64,000 nucleotides of DNA from NIOZ-UU13 sp035528395 (GTDB lineage Bacteria > Planctomycetota > Phycisphaerae > Sedimentisphaerales > Anaerobacaceae), in contig DATKYR010000176.1 in assembly GCA_035528395.1 (NCBI GenBank), positions 1-64,000 of the forward strand, given 5' to 3'. Shown here piece after piece: positions 35,401-43,852 of the stretch (the stretch's first letter is position 1; each line of letters opens with the position of its first letter). The notes below the pieces were generated by a model. That model had not been told where the DNA came from. It saw nothing but the letters and a program-made list of their open reading frames with translations, and searched no databases. Both the position numbers and the translations under genes were made by a program.

Positions 35401-35610
35401 CGGAAACAGCATTGAATTGACGTCTTCGGGGATGTGTGTAAAGGTGAATTCCCCGGTAAAGGCTGCGGCAAGTCCATCGGCGGAGGGCTTGATTTGGATG
35501 TTCATATTCTCAAGAGGCATACTTGCCGGCTGTGGTAAGGGGATGGGATTAGCCGGTGCTATCAATGCTGCTGTCAGGATAACGTATAAGATTGCCAATT
35601 GCTTTGTCAT
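32470..35610 (-). CDS. Exported DUF3160 protein with internal dockerin
   Basis: The ATG at 35610 has AGGAGG upstream, better than the in-frame start at 35640; 1046 residues. Sec signal (QLAILYVILTAALIAPANP). Residues ~30-215 are an unassigned beta-rich domain. ~220-280 is a small OB-like domain (GVLVQGVECVLFEP, VGDHVRVSGVL) similar to DUF5818. ~281-340 is a dockerin type I module with two calcium loops, DLDADNDIDIDDF and DLDRNGVVDINDF. ~350-1046 is a full DUF3160 domain. An internal dockerin would dock the protein to a cohesin partner. It is 153 bp upstream of its shortened paralog on the same strand, so the pair arose by duplication. Confidence 0.88.
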   Translation of the reverse strand: MTKQLAILYVILTAALIAPANPIPLPQPASMPLENMNIQIKPSADGLAAAFTGEFTFTHIPEDVNSMLFPVPPDANNIRVAADNVELPWTWSSEEYPTVLPETPTIPMIEWQGPFPTDGAVFRVDYEHDLIKRPNEFVFFYAVGTGKYFPTYDKTTTAGFDILFPPGFEVAGVWLDDTPHEYEVVGQHLMITVQSSFGPITNDLIISLVPGYFDGCGVLVQGVECVLFEPETGGLYFLANTGNFNVGDHVRVSGVLNPDCVTICMQGNGCIEKNTISACLRGDLDADNDIDIDDFVILISHWQQTGCGEPDWCDGADLDRNGVVDINDFAIFIDNYLKSADQSGSGKPGLSEYYVPYDNPIEPNAPGYTLPLDLGTIGNYAHMDSRFDLNDAAPLLEQNGFAVIEYNLPDPNDIVAPYEHLRRMDVPLFVTADTLLHLYHIQFDETLKEIEEREFYADINALTTALLDEALNLHEQYTGRLKEAAKRNVAYLTVAKKLIQPEAQVPELVADLVAGELAKIDAHTGFDNSDIFIYKEDYSQYVPRGHYTRSEQLKRYFRTLMWYGRMAFLIKGAEDWGPIGGALISIEDAKIQTIQAVLLAKSLEAVKVDQRTGREVWDRIYDVTAFYVGLADDLTPYEYLGTLDKVFGTNFEPTILDDEDIFFTLKTELALLPSPKIFGGTGNVFVSPPITPESLNEVLDKTKGMRFMGQRFIPDSYMFQHLVFPEVLDYTGDADPKPFTCGFSGVRWARCYPRGLDVMVILGSDRAKAILTEQGDTDYIDYWPRFNELKAEFDTLGLSDWNRNLYWGWLYSLRALIEDFGEGYPGFMRTQAWEKKQLNAALASWTELRHDTILYAKQSYTPVETSIPPSVSGYVEPVPEFYGRLLALTQMTRQGLSDLDALSAQAADRLTSLENILGRLIEIANKELTNQTLSEEDYEYIRQFAQTLDWAVIGVEEKCLMTTLVADVHTHTAEGKVLEEAVGYVDLIIVACPSPDGSIFLAAGPVLSYYEFKHPMSDRLTDEAWQDLLDSPNRPERPTWYIPIMR

Positions 35611-35934
35611 CTGAAATGTCCTCCTGCAAAATTCCTTCATTGTTTATATATTACCATAAAAACGTCAGGAATTCAAATAAAAAGAGCGTTTGATTTGTTG
35701 TTGTTTGCGCATTAGGTTGAACCTCTGGTATTAGACATAGGGGCGGTTCGCGAATTGCTTCTATCCGGCAGCTAAAGGTTATCTTGTTTTAATGCCGATG
35801 ATATTGTGGCGGAAGGTGTTTAGCAAATAGTAAACCATCGTTCATGCCCCATCGTTGGGGGTGCGAGCAATGAGCAGTGAGATATGCCCTCGATGCAGAG
35901 ACAAGCAGTTAAAAAATACGATACTCGATTCACG
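35611..35934. other. Divergent intergenic region
   Basis: No gene is seen. It contains a degenerate copy of the GGGCAGTTC palindrome (GGGGCGGTTCGCGAATTGC, near 35741) and, just before the recombinase start, the words AATACGATACTCGATTCACG that resemble the ribosomal-gene leader word. Confidence 0.5.
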
Positions 35935-36849
35935 ATGAGCATTGAAACTCTACCTTTATGGAAAAACCTTAAGGGGTTTCTGGATTATCTGACTGTCGAG
36001 GCGGGTCTGGCCAAGAACACTGTTTTGGCCTATGGCCGTGACCTGAGAAGCTTTCTGAAATACTGTAAATCCAACAACACCAACAAAATACGGCAAATAA
36101 AGCCAGCCCTTATTCATAACTACCTGCGAATCCTCACTCAAGAGCAAAAAAGCGAAAACTCGATTAAGCGTTCTCTGGTGGCGATAAGAATGTTCCTGCG
36201 GTTTGGCAAGCTTACCGGCCTTGTCGAAGACGACCTGACCTCAATGCTTGAAAGCCCGAAGGTCTGGCAGAAACTGCCTTGTATTTGCAGCAAAGAACAG
36301 GTTCTTGAGCTTCTGAATGCTCCGTGCCCTGATGAGCCTTTTTACCTTCGTGATAAGGCGATGCTTGAGCTGCTCTATGCGACCGGCGTACGCGCCAGCG
36401 AGATAGCGGGGCTGAAAACCACAGACTTGAACCTTAATATCGGCTACCTGCGCTGTCTTGGTAAAGGCAACAGAGAACGTGTAGTCCCAGTTGGCAAAGC
36501 TGCCATCGCAGCGATAAAAGAGTATCTGAGCTGCCCTGGTGGACGGCCGAGGCTGACCAGGCCTTTCAGCGGCGATTTTCTTTTGCTTTCCCGAACAGGC
36601 CGGCAAATGAGCCGTATTGAGATTTGGAGATTAGTCAAAAAATATGCGGTTCGGGCAGGTATGCCCAGAAATTTAACTGTGCATACATTAAGACATTGCT
36701 TCGCAACACATATGCTGGCCGGTGGGGCCGATTTGCGAAGCCTCCAGGAGATGCTCGGCCATGTGGACATAGCAACTACCCAGATTTATACGCACGTTGA
36801 CCAGGAAAGATTAAGAAAGATTCACCGAAAATTCCATCCGAGACCGTGA
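35935..36849 (+). CDS. xerD: Site-specific tyrosine recombinase XerD
   Basis: The start at 35935 (MSIETLPLW) matches the usual N terminus; an ATG at 35884 would add a non-homologous lead. 304 residues. It resolves chromosome dimers at dif with XerC and FtsK. The catalytic set is complete: Arg153 (GVRASE), Lys177 (GKGNRER), His250 and Arg253 (HTLRH), His276 (LGHVD) and Tyr285 (IYTHV). LRDKAMLELLYATG and the HPRP-type C terminus favour XerD over XerC. No integron or phage genes adjoin, so it is probably the housekeeping enzyme. Confidence 0.9.
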   Translation: MSIETLPLWKNLKGFLDYLTVEAGLAKNTVLAYGRDLRSFLKYCKSNNTNKIRQIKPALIHNYLRILTQEQKSENSIKRSLVAIRMFLRFGKLTGLVEDDLTSMLESPKVWQKLPCICSKEQVLELLNAPCPDEPFYLRDKAMLELLYATGVRASEIAGLKTTDLNLNIGYLRCLGKGNRERVVPVGKAAIAAIKEYLSCPGGRPRLTRPFSGDFLLLSRTGRQMSRIEIWRLVKKYAVRAGMPRNLTVHTLRHCFATHMLAGGADLRSLQEMLGHVDIATTQIYTHVDQERLRKIHRKFHPRP

Positions 36850-36890
36850 TTGGTGATTGGTGATTGATGAGTAGTTAATTGGTGAGTAGT

Positions 36891-37036
36891 TAGTTCCTGT
36901 TGCGGAAAGAGTATTTGTCATTCCCGCCCCGCATCGTGTGCGGGATAAACTCCAGCGGGAATCCAGCTTTTTCGCTCTGGACCCCTGCTTTCGCAGGGGT
37001 GACATGGTCGATTTGTGTTTTCCGTAACAGATACTA
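36891..37036. mobile_element. MITE-like element, copy 2 (146 bp)
   Basis: Ends TAGTTCCTGTTGCGGAAA (36891-36908) and TTTCCGTAACAGATACTA (37019-37036). The interior keeps ATTCCCGC...GCGGGAATCCAG and CCCCTGC...GCAGGGG, with an extra 24 bp in the first hairpin relative to copy 1. AATTGGTGAGT occurs just outside both ends, possibly a target duplication, although this word is also part of the local spacer repeats. Confidence 0.8.
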
Positions 37037-37200
37037 TTTAATTGGTGAGTGGTGAGTGCGTCGAGTTCTATTGAAAAATTAACCATTTACAAATTAACCA
37101 ATTGACTTGGTTGTAGTTTGTAGGTTATTATATGATAACGAAGTTGATGAGCAGGGACCCTGCAAGGCGGGAACCCAGCAGTTTCCTCAAGGTCATCCGG

Positions 37201-39480
37201 ATGAACACGAAGAGGTTATATCTTATAATATTGATGTTGGCGATAGGATGCCAGCAAGCCGGTATTAGTTTAAACACACCGGCCTTTGCGTCTAATGCAG
37301 CAAATGGAGCTTCCGCAGAGGCCAAGCCTGACGAGCAATTGGAAATCAACAAGAATGCCCTTCTCGAAGGCCCCAGCGAAGAGATACGCATAAAAGCGGC
37401 AACTGTGATGTTGGGTAGTGAAAATCCCTTAGCCAGAAAGATTCTCATTGACGCGCTGATGCAAACGAAAAACAGTGCCGCACGTACGGCTGTCTGTAAA
37501 GCATTGATTCAGACCCGGTCATCGAATGGAGAAATAAAGAACAAGGAAGATTTCATCCAGCCGTTGTTTAGTGTCTTTGCCACGGAGGTTGCAGCTGAGG
37601 CACAACTGGCTGCGGAAACAATGCTGATTTATAAATATGACAAAATTGAAAAATCGCTCGAGGAGATAGTAACCGATGCCTCAAAACCGGTCAAAACGAG
37701 AATAAATGCCATACAAGCACTGAAACTTTGGCCGGATATGGAGGCAACTATCAGACTTATAAGGCTGGTTGACGACCCGGAAAAACAGGTATCGGCCGAG
37801 GCGGAAAAGGCCCTGCATTCTCTGGGTATACCGGTCGGCGAAAACTACTGGACACGTGAGCAAAATATCCTTGAGCTGCGGAGCAAAGGTCGCGATGAAT
37901 TCCTGCGAGACTGGCTGATTCGCCAGGAAGCACAGATGCGCCAGATGAGAGTGAAATTGAACTCGTGGCAAAGCAGATATCAATCGGCATTGGGCAAGAT
38001 ATACGATGGCATCAGTGATGACGCAGCCAGAGGCAAATTTTTAGCTGAGCATTTGAACAGTTCGGAATCTATAATCAAATTATGGGCGCTGGAAAAGGTC
38101 TCTCAATGGAGAAAAGGAACTAATCCCAAATTGCCGACTGAATTACTCGAGCCTATTTTGGTCAATTTGATTTCAGACGCGGACAGAGATGTTCGGCTTA
38201 AAACAGTCACATTGTTGTCTTTGATGGTGGAGTTGAATTCGGCTCAACTGCTATTAGCTCAACTTGAAGCCGAGCCGGACGACCAGGTCAAAGTCGAATT
38301 ATTGAATGCGATCGGAGGAGCATGTTCATACGCCCTTTTGCCTTCTTCGCCGGTCAAGATTTCACCGGAGGTAAGAAAGCAAGCCCTGGAATGGGCGGCG
38401 AAATACCTTTCTGAAGAGGATGCGGGAAAAGCTCGAAAGGGAGCGGAAGTTTTAAGAAAGCTGCTTGAGCCGGAGGGATTAAAACCGGAAGAGCTCGATG
38501 GGTATCTTGGTTTGCTTGTCAAAAGATATAACCAGCAAAAGCAAAAGCCTGACGGAGCACTGCGTGGAGAGCTGCTCAGCACAATGGCCGGCTTATGCAC
38601 ACAGGGCAGCGCCGGCAAGGCCAAGGCAGCTACGCTTTTTGGGCCGTTATTTATAGAAGCTCTGCGTGACGAAACAGATTTTGTCCGTGAAACAGCAGTG
38701 GATGGGCTTATCTATATCGACAAAGCAAGCGCATTGAAAAGATTGAGAAAAGATTTTGTCAATGACCCCAGCGAGATACTAAGGAAAAAATTGATAGACC
38801 TTGCCGGTGAGATTGGGGGGAAAGAAGATTTGACCTGGCTGGCAGAAAAAGTAGGTTCAAACTCAGAAAGTGGGCAGGTCTGGCAGGCGATGCTTAAGAT
38901 ATTCGATAGCTCCGATTCCGGCATCCTGAACGAATGGATGGACAAATTCACCTCGCAAAACAGCAAAATCAAATTATCTGAAGAGCAGAAAATTGCTTTT
39001 CTTAAGAAAGCAGAGGCAAAGGCCCAAAGCGAAAACAGAACAGAAATGCTCAAAGACGTCAGAGAGAAGCTGGCTGAGCTTTATAGAAGAATTGGCCAGT
39101 TTGAACGGGCGGTGGAGTATTTAGACAGGCTGTACAAAGCTGCCGGGACCCCCGAGGAAAGAGAGGCAATCCTGCCAAACTTATTGGATGTTTACTTGAG
39201 AAGTTCAAAATTGGACCTTGCAGCCGAATTGGTTGGAACATGCTTAGCGAAGGAAGATTTGAGTCCCGAGAAGGCTGTTCTGGGCTCAATTAACAATTAT
39301 CTGAGCAAACCGCCCCCCGGAGCCGATCCCAACGCAGTCATAAAAGCACTGAGCGGAGTAAAGCTTTCCGGGGCCAGGCCGAAGTGGCAAGAATGGCTCA
39401 AAAACTGGACAGACCGTCTTGCTAAAAGCAAAGAGACGGAAAAGCTAAAAGAAGCTGTTGAGGCCAAAAAGGAACAGTAA
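37201..39480 (+). CDS. HEAT-repeat lipoprotein
   Basis: The ATG at 37201 gives a clean lipoprotein signal (LYLIILMLAIGC); an in-frame ATG at 37132 would bury it. 759 residues. The mature part is nearly all alpha-helical with HEAT/armadillo-like repeats (EEIRIKAATVMLGSENPLARKILIDAL; DRDVRLKTVTLLSLMVEL; TDFVRETAVDGLIYIDKASAL). The last third is TPR-like (RIGQFERAVEYLDRLYKA). It is likely a membrane-anchored scaffold; no enzymatic motif and no recognised partner. Confidence 0.85.
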   Translation: MNTKRLYLIILMLAIGCQQAGISLNTPAFASNAANGASAEAKPDEQLEINKNALLEGPSEEIRIKAATVMLGSENPLARKILIDALMQTKNSAARTAVCKALIQTRSSNGEIKNKEDFIQPLFSVFATEVAAEAQLAAETMLIYKYDKIEKSLEEIVTDASKPVKTRINAIQALKLWPDMEATIRLIRLVDDPEKQVSAEAEKALHSLGIPVGENYWTREQNILELRSKGRDEFLRDWLIRQEAQMRQMRVKLNSWQSRYQSALGKIYDGISDDAARGKFLAEHLNSSESIIKLWALEKVSQWRKGTNPKLPTELLEPILVNLISDADRDVRLKTVTLLSLMVELNSAQLLLAQLEAEPDDQVKVELLNAIGGACSYALLPSSPVKISPEVRKQALEWAAKYLSEEDAGKARKGAEVLRKLLEPEGLKPEELDGYLGLLVKRYNQQKQKPDGALRGELLSTMAGLCTQGSAGKAKAATLFGPLFIEALRDETDFVRETAVDGLIYIDKASALKRLRKDFVNDPSEILRKKLIDLAGEIGGKEDLTWLAEKVGSNSESGQVWQAMLKIFDSSDSGILNEWMDKFTSQNSKIKLSEEQKIAFLKKAEAKAQSENRTEMLKDVREKLAELYRRIGQFERAVEYLDRLYKAAGTPEEREAILPNLLDVYLRSSKLDLAAELVGTCLAKEDLSPEKAVLGSINNYLSKPPPGADPNAVIKALSGVKLSGARPKWQEWLKNWTDRLAKSKETEKLKEAVEAKKEQ

Positions 39481-39489
39481 CTATTCACC

Positions 39490-39975
39490 ATTTATTCTGA
39501 TTCAATTAATCCTGGAGGAACTAACAGCTTTCCCTCGCCGACTTCCAGACCACTGATAATATGAACGTATGTATTATTGAACGAGCCGATTTGTACCTCT
39601 CGCTGCTTTGGACCCTTCGGAGCAGCAACGAAGCAGACTTTTTACTTTCGCGATTGGATACTACCTGAATTGGCACAATTATGACATTCGTGCAACTGGT
39701 CAGTGATGATATTCACCCTGGCTGACACACCCGGCTTAAGAAAGTCATACAAGCCGTCCGCGCTGACCCATGCAGTGTAAACCTTAACGTCAGGGCTGAT
39801 CCAGCCATGCTGTGGGTCAGGTAGGGGTGCTGCAATAAGACGATGAGTAAGGTTAATATTAGAGTTTGCCGGAAAAACTGTTGCTACCCGGTGGTTGGCC
39901 AATGTGGCGATAGATGCAAGTGCTTGTGCATCGTTGCGGTGGGACGAGAGCCATTTGGGTGTAATGTCTTACAAA
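39490..39975 (-). pseudogene. Remnant of an RND efflux periplasmic adaptor (HlyD family)
   Basis: On the minus strand, PQHGWISPDVKVYTAWVSADG, then YDFLKPGVSARVNII (within 39902-39642), is the beta-barrel/membrane-proximal region of efflux adaptors. After a stop and frame change, PKGPKQREVQIGSFNNTYV, then HIISGLEVGEGKLL (about 39620-39490), supplies the normal C-terminal part. No start or coiled-coil half is found upstream, where AT-rich DNA begins near 39970. No RND pump gene is in the window, so this is a decayed remnant. Confidence 0.65.
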
Positions 39976-40291
39976 AAAAGAAAAAAAATTAAAATTTTTC
40001 GTATTTTTTTCGTTTTTTATGGTTGCAATCTTATGGTTATTTCGATAAATTACTTAGTTTACATAAAAAAGCTATTGAAAAGTTATGGGTTCCTGCGCTA
40101 TCAGTGTATATAAATTTAGCAGGAATAAAGGGACATTGTTTTTATTTTTCGGCTTTTGGCTGGTCAAAAGCGTGATTTCTGATTCGATTCACTGCGGCAG
40201 CTTCTGCGTAGTATAGCTGCTACTGTAGTGAAGTAGCTTCGCTACGTAGCACGATCTCGTAGAGCGAAGTACGGAGAGTGAGCCGAATATT
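39976..40291. other. AT-rich intergenic region before tRNA-Thr
   Basis: No gene is seen. It begins with poly-A/poly-T tracts (39968-40020) and ends with a hairpin GTAGTGAAG/CTTCGCTAC (40225-40245) followed by further CGTAG and GCGAAGTACG words. The promoter of the tRNA-tuf unit should lie here, but no single convincing -35/-10 pair is visible. Confidence 0.4.
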
Positions 40292-40363
<72 letters not shown>

Positions 40364-40575
40364 AAATGCAAGCGGGTCAAGCCGGGGCAGCTTGTCCAGC
40401 GTCAAAACGGTGTTAGCCTCGCAGCTCTGCTGCAGGGTAAGTTAAGGCTGTTTTGTTGTGGGAGAAGCAGGAACTCCGGTTATGAATTGATTATAAAAAG
40501 AGTGAAAATAGTTTTTTAGGAAATCGGATAGGGACAAGTAAATACTAACCCTATACATTGGAGGTTTATACTAAG

Positions 40576-41790
40576 ATGGCTAAGGCGGTATTTGAACGGA
40601 CGAAACCACATATAAATATTGGTACTATCGGCCATATTGACCACGGCAAGACTACTTTAACGGCTGCAATCACGATGCGGCTGGCACATAAGGCCGGTGG
40701 CGGAAATATCAAGAGGTTTGAAGACATCGACAATGCCCCGGAAGAAAAAGAGCGCGGCGTTACAATCAATACTGCGCATGTTGAGTATGAGACACCAAAA
40801 CGTCATTATGCTCACGTGGATTGTCCGGGACACGCCGACTATATCAAGAACATGATAACCGGAGCGGCCCAGATGGACGGTGCTATTCTGGTAGTTGCGG
40901 CAGGCGATGGTCCGATGCCCCAGACTCGCGAGCATATCCTGCTTGCCCGTCAGGTTAATGTGCCCAGGATAGTGGTTTTCCTGAATAAAGTTGACCAGGT
41001 TGACGACCCCGAGCTTCTCGAACTGGTAGAGCTGGAGATAAGAGACCTTCTGAACAAATATGAATACCCCGGGGATGATATTCCTATTATTTCGGGTTCA
41101 GCTTTAGCGGCAATGGAATGCGAAGGTAAGGATGACGATGCCTGCAAGTGCATTGATGAGCTGATGGAGGCTGTTGACGATTATTTTCCGCTTCCCGAGC
41201 GTGATGTTGACAAGCCGTTTCTTATGCCGGTCGAGGACGTTTTCAGCATCAAAGGCCGTGGTACGGTCGGCACAGGCAGGATTGAGCGCGGTAAAGTGCA
41301 CACCGGCGAGGAGATTGAAATCGTCGGGCTTGCCAAGGAGACTCGCAAGACGGTTGTTACCGGCGTTGAAATGTTTAACAAAACGCTCAATGAAGGCCAG
41401 GCCGGGGATAACGTCGGCTTGCTTTTGCGTGGCGTTGAAAAGAAGGATTTAGAGCGGGGACAGGTCGTTGCGGCACCCGGTAGTATTACTCCGCATACCA
41501 AGTTTCATGCTGAAGTTTATGTTTTATCTAAAGAAGAGGGTGGTCGTCATACACCGTTCTTCGCGAAATACAAACCACAGTTTTATTTCAGAACAACCGA
41601 TGTTACCGGCGCGGTCCTTGCGCTGATGAGCAGAGAAGGCAAAAGTGCAGAGATGTGTATGCCGGGCGACAATATAGCGATGGAGGTGGAGATTATTTCG
41701 CCAATTGCTATGGAGGAAGGCCTTCGTTTTGCTATTCGTGAGGGAGGTAAGACGGTCGGTGCCGGTGTGGTAATTAAGATTCTTGAATGA
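40576..41790 (+). CDS. tuf: Elongation factor Tu
   Basis: ATG at 40576, with GGAGG upstream; 404 residues. It delivers aminoacyl-tRNA to the ribosome. P-loop GHIDHGKT (19-26, with Ile where Val is usual), the switch region RGVTINTAHVEYET, DCPGHADY, and NKVD are all present; domains 2 and 3 are complete to GKTVGAGVVIKILE. A short acidic insertion (ECEGKDDDACKCIDELMEAV) lies in domain 1. This copy precedes secE; there is no second tuf after fusA in the window. Confidence 0.97.
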   Translation: MAKAVFERTKPHINIGTIGHIDHGKTTLTAAITMRLAHKAGGGNIKRFEDIDNAPEEKERGVTINTAHVEYETPKRHYAHVDCPGHADYIKNMITGAAQMDGAILVVAAGDGPMPQTREHILLARQVNVPRIVVFLNKVDQVDDPELLELVELEIRDLLNKYEYPGDDIPIISGSALAAMECEGKDDDACKCIDELMEAVDDYFPLPERDVDKPFLMPVEDVFSIKGRGTVGTGRIERGKVHTGEEIEIVGLAKETRKTVVTGVEMFNKTLNEGQAGDNVGLLLRGVEKKDLERGQVVAAPGSITPHTKFHAEVYVLSKEEGGRHTPFFAKYKPQFYFRTTDVTGAVLALMSREGKSAEMCMPGDNIAMEVEIISPIAMEEGLRFAIREGGKTVGAGVVIKILE

Positions 41791-41930
41791 ACATCTCTGG
41801 GTAACTTCTCTGGTAGCTGCGGGCGTCAAAAACCAGGTCGCTGCGACCGGCAAAGTGTATCCGGACAGGCATCTGCGGAAAAATCGGATGTTTTTTAATT
41901 AAGTGTGCCTGTCTGTTGTGGACGAACCTT

Positions 41931-42101
41931 ATGGCTAAAAAGAAGAGCAAAAGAGAGTATGTCTGGCTTGAGTGCAGCCAGTGCAAGGATAGAAACTATC
42001 GAACAAGTGTTAGTGTAGCAGAAGGTACGCCGAAATTGAATCTAAAGAAATTCTGTAAGAGGGAACGTGAACATACAGTTCATAAGATACGGCGCAAGTA
42101 A
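41931..42101 (+). CDS. rpmG: 50S ribosomal protein L33
   Basis: 56 residues, the normal size, beginning MAKKKSKREYVWLECSQCKDRNYRT. Two Cys are kept in CSQCKDRNY and one in KKFCKREREHT; a fourth is absent, so zinc binding is doubtful. Start chosen at the ATG rather than a TTG at 41916. Lies between tuf and tRNA-Trp, a standard arrangement. Confidence 0.93.
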   Translation: MAKKKSKREYVWLECSQCKDRNYRTSVSVAEGTPKLNLKKFCKREREHTVHKIRRK

Positions 42102-42188
42102 TTGGTTATTGAAAGATGTGTATTTCGGCGTTTCAGACAATAGCAAATAATTAATGAGAAATAATCAATAATCGAAAGTCAATTGAAC

Positions 42189-42261
42189 AGGCCAGTAGCT
42201 CAATTGGCAGAGCGTCGGTCTCCAAAACCGAAGGTTGGGGGTTCGATTCCCTCCTGGCCTG
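42189..42261 (+). tRNA. tRNA-Trp (CCA)
   Basis: 73 nt: acceptor AGGCCAG/CTGGCCT with discriminator G, D-arm GCTC...GAGC, anticodon stem TCGGT/ACCGA with loop CTCCAAA (anticodon CCA), and T-arm GGGGGTTCGATTCCCTC. Located directly before secE, as in many bacterial genomes. Confidence 0.95.
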
Positions 42262-42336
42262 CTTTGAATTGTGAGACGTTGAGCGAGATAAGTAGAGTAT
42301 TAAACTTGCTTGAGTTTGGCGGATACGAGGTTAATT

Positions 42337-42738
42337 ATGATTTTTGGTATTTATAAGCGTGGCCAGGGCAAATATACAAGGCTCAGTAGTGCTTTTGCCG
42401 CAGCGATAATTGCCGTTTTGGGCTGTTGGCAGCTTTACAGTAAATTAGAAGCTGTCGAATGGGGACTGAGCCGCAAGGCGGCATTGTGGGTTGCAACTAT
42501 GTTGCCTGCCGGTTTGTTTGTTGTTTTAGCTCTTTTGATTTCCTGGCTGATAAATAAACCTTCCATTGCAGATTTTATGATCGCATCTGAGGGCGAAATG
42601 AAGAAGGTTAGCTGGTCAAGCAAACAGGAAATAGCAGTTTCGACGTTTATCGTTATCGTGGTTGTGTTTTTTATGGCTATACTTCTTGGGACCACGGATA
42701 TCGGCTTTAGAACGTTCTTTACGTGGCTCCTGGGGTAG
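42337..42738 (+). CDS. secE: Preprotein translocase subunit SecE
   Basis: ATG at 42337 after ACGAGG; 133 residues, longer than single-helix SecE. The C-terminal region has the conserved amphipathic segment GEMKKVSWSSKQEIAVSTFIV and the essential membrane helix (VIVVVFFMAILLGTTDIGF). The N-terminal half adds two hydrophobic segments (AFAAAIIAVLGCWQLY and ALWVATMLPAGLFVVLALLISWLI), giving three helices in all. It is a component of the SecYEG channel. The nusG start follows 38 bp after its stop. Confidence 0.92.
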   Translation: MIFGIYKRGQGKYTRLSSAFAAAIIAVLGCWQLYSKLEAVEWGLSRKAALWVATMLPAGLFVVLALLISWLINKPSIADFMIASEGEMKKVSWSSKQEIAVSTFIVIVVVFFMAILLGTTDIGFRTFFTWLLG

Positions 42739-42776
42739 TATTGTATCTCGAAGTGGATACGAAACAGGGTGTTAAT

Positions 42777-43319
42777 ATGCAGTGGTACGTTTTACGAGTT
42801 GCGGCCAATAAGGAAGTGCAGGTCAAGGAAGCCCTTTCTCAGAAGGTTGAAAGAGAGGGTTTGGCAGAAATTATTGGCAGGATAGAGGTTCCAGTTGAGC
42901 GGATTAAGCGTATCCGCGGCAACAAGCAGACGGTTCATAAACGAAAACTGTATCCCGGGTATGTTTTTATGGAGATGGAGTCAACCGAGGACAAGCGTGT
43001 TCCGGAACAGGCGTGGTTCATGATAAAGGGGACCGCAGGCGTAGGAGATTTTATCGGTACTGATGGAATTCCGTCGCCGATGCGGGATACGGACGTGGCG
43101 AAGATGCTTTTAGAGGCCGAAAAGCCTGAGGAGGCACCGAGCATCAAAGTCGAGTTTCAAAAAGGTGATATTATTAAGATTCGAGAAGGTGCATTTGAAA
43201 ACTTCGAAGGCGTTGTCGATTCAATTGATTCTGAGCGTGGGATTGTAAGCGTAATTGTTACGATATTCGGTCGAAGTACGCCGCTGGATATAGAGTATTG
43301 GCAGATAGAGAAATTGTAA
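42777..43319 (+). CDS. nusG: Transcription antitermination factor NusG
   Basis: ATG at 42777 gives MQWYVLRVAANKE, the family N terminus; 180 residues. The NGN domain binds RNA polymerase (KRKLYPGYVFMEME). GTAGVGDFIG joins it to the C-terminal KOW domain (FQKGDIIKIREGAFENFEGVVDSI), which contacts S10/Rho. ILGR-like IFGRSTPLDIEYWQIEKL ends the protein. Confidence 0.95.
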   Translation: MQWYVLRVAANKEVQVKEALSQKVEREGLAEIIGRIEVPVERIKRIRGNKQTVHKRKLYPGYVFMEMESTEDKRVPEQAWFMIKGTAGVGDFIGTDGIPSPMRDTDVAKMLLEAEKPEEAPSIKVEFQKGDIIKIREGAFENFEGVVDSIDSERGIVSVIVTIFGRSTPLDIEYWQIEKL

Positions 43320-43321
43320 AG

Positions 43322-43357
43322 TGCCTAAAGTGAAAAGATAATCCACAACTTTAGGCA
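43322..43357. promoter_or_regulatory. Inverted repeat between nusG and rplK
   Basis: TGCCTAAAGT (43322-43331) and ACTTTAGGCA (43348-43357) form a perfect 10-bp stem with TTT after it. It could attenuate transcription into rplK. The left arm is the same word (GTGCCTAAAGTG) found in spacers near 29440 and 29790, so it may be repeat-derived instead. Confidence 0.45.
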
Positions 43358-43396
43358 TTTCAAACTTTAGCTCAGTGCTATACGAGAGACGAGATT

Positions 43397-43822
43397 ATGG
43401 CTAAAGAGGTAGTAGTAAAGATTAAATTGCAGGCACCGGGCGGACAGGCGACGCCAGCCCCGCCGATAGGGCCTGCTTTGGGTCAGAATGGCGTTAACAT
43501 AGGTCAGTTTGTTTCGCAGTTCAATGAGCGAACAAAAGGACTCAACGGAACAATCGTGCCGGTTGTGATAACGGTTTTTCGAGACAAAAGTTTTACGTTT
43601 GAGGTCAAAAGTCCACCGGCGGCGGTCCTTCTTAAACAGGCGGCTGAAATTGCAAAGGGCAGCGGCGTTCCGAATAAAGAGATGGTCGGCAAAGTCAGTG
43701 CCGAGCAGATTCGGAAAATCGCTGAGACCAAGTTCAAGGATTTGAACGCATACGACATTGAACAGGCCGAGAAGATTATCAAAGGTACCGCCCAAAGTAT
43801 GGGCGTGGAGGTAATTGATTAG
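43397..43822 (+). CDS. rplK: 50S ribosomal protein L11
   Basis: 141 residues, standard. It forms the GTPase-associated centre on 23S rRNA. The N terminus KIKLQAPGGQATPAPPIGPALGQNGVNI and the C terminal IKGTAQSMGVEV are canonical. The 17 nt before the ATG are the word ATACGAGAGACGAGATT, with no strong Shine-Dalgarno. Confidence 0.97.
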   Translation: MAKEVVVKIKLQAPGGQATPAPPIGPALGQNGVNIGQFVSQFNERTKGLNGTIVPVVITVFRDKSFTFEVKSPPAAVLLKQAAEIAKGSGVPNKEMVGKVSAEQIRKIAETKFKDLNAYDIEQAEKIIKGTAQSMGVEVID

Positions 43823-43852
43823 TAACAACTTGTACATAAAATGAGATGAACA

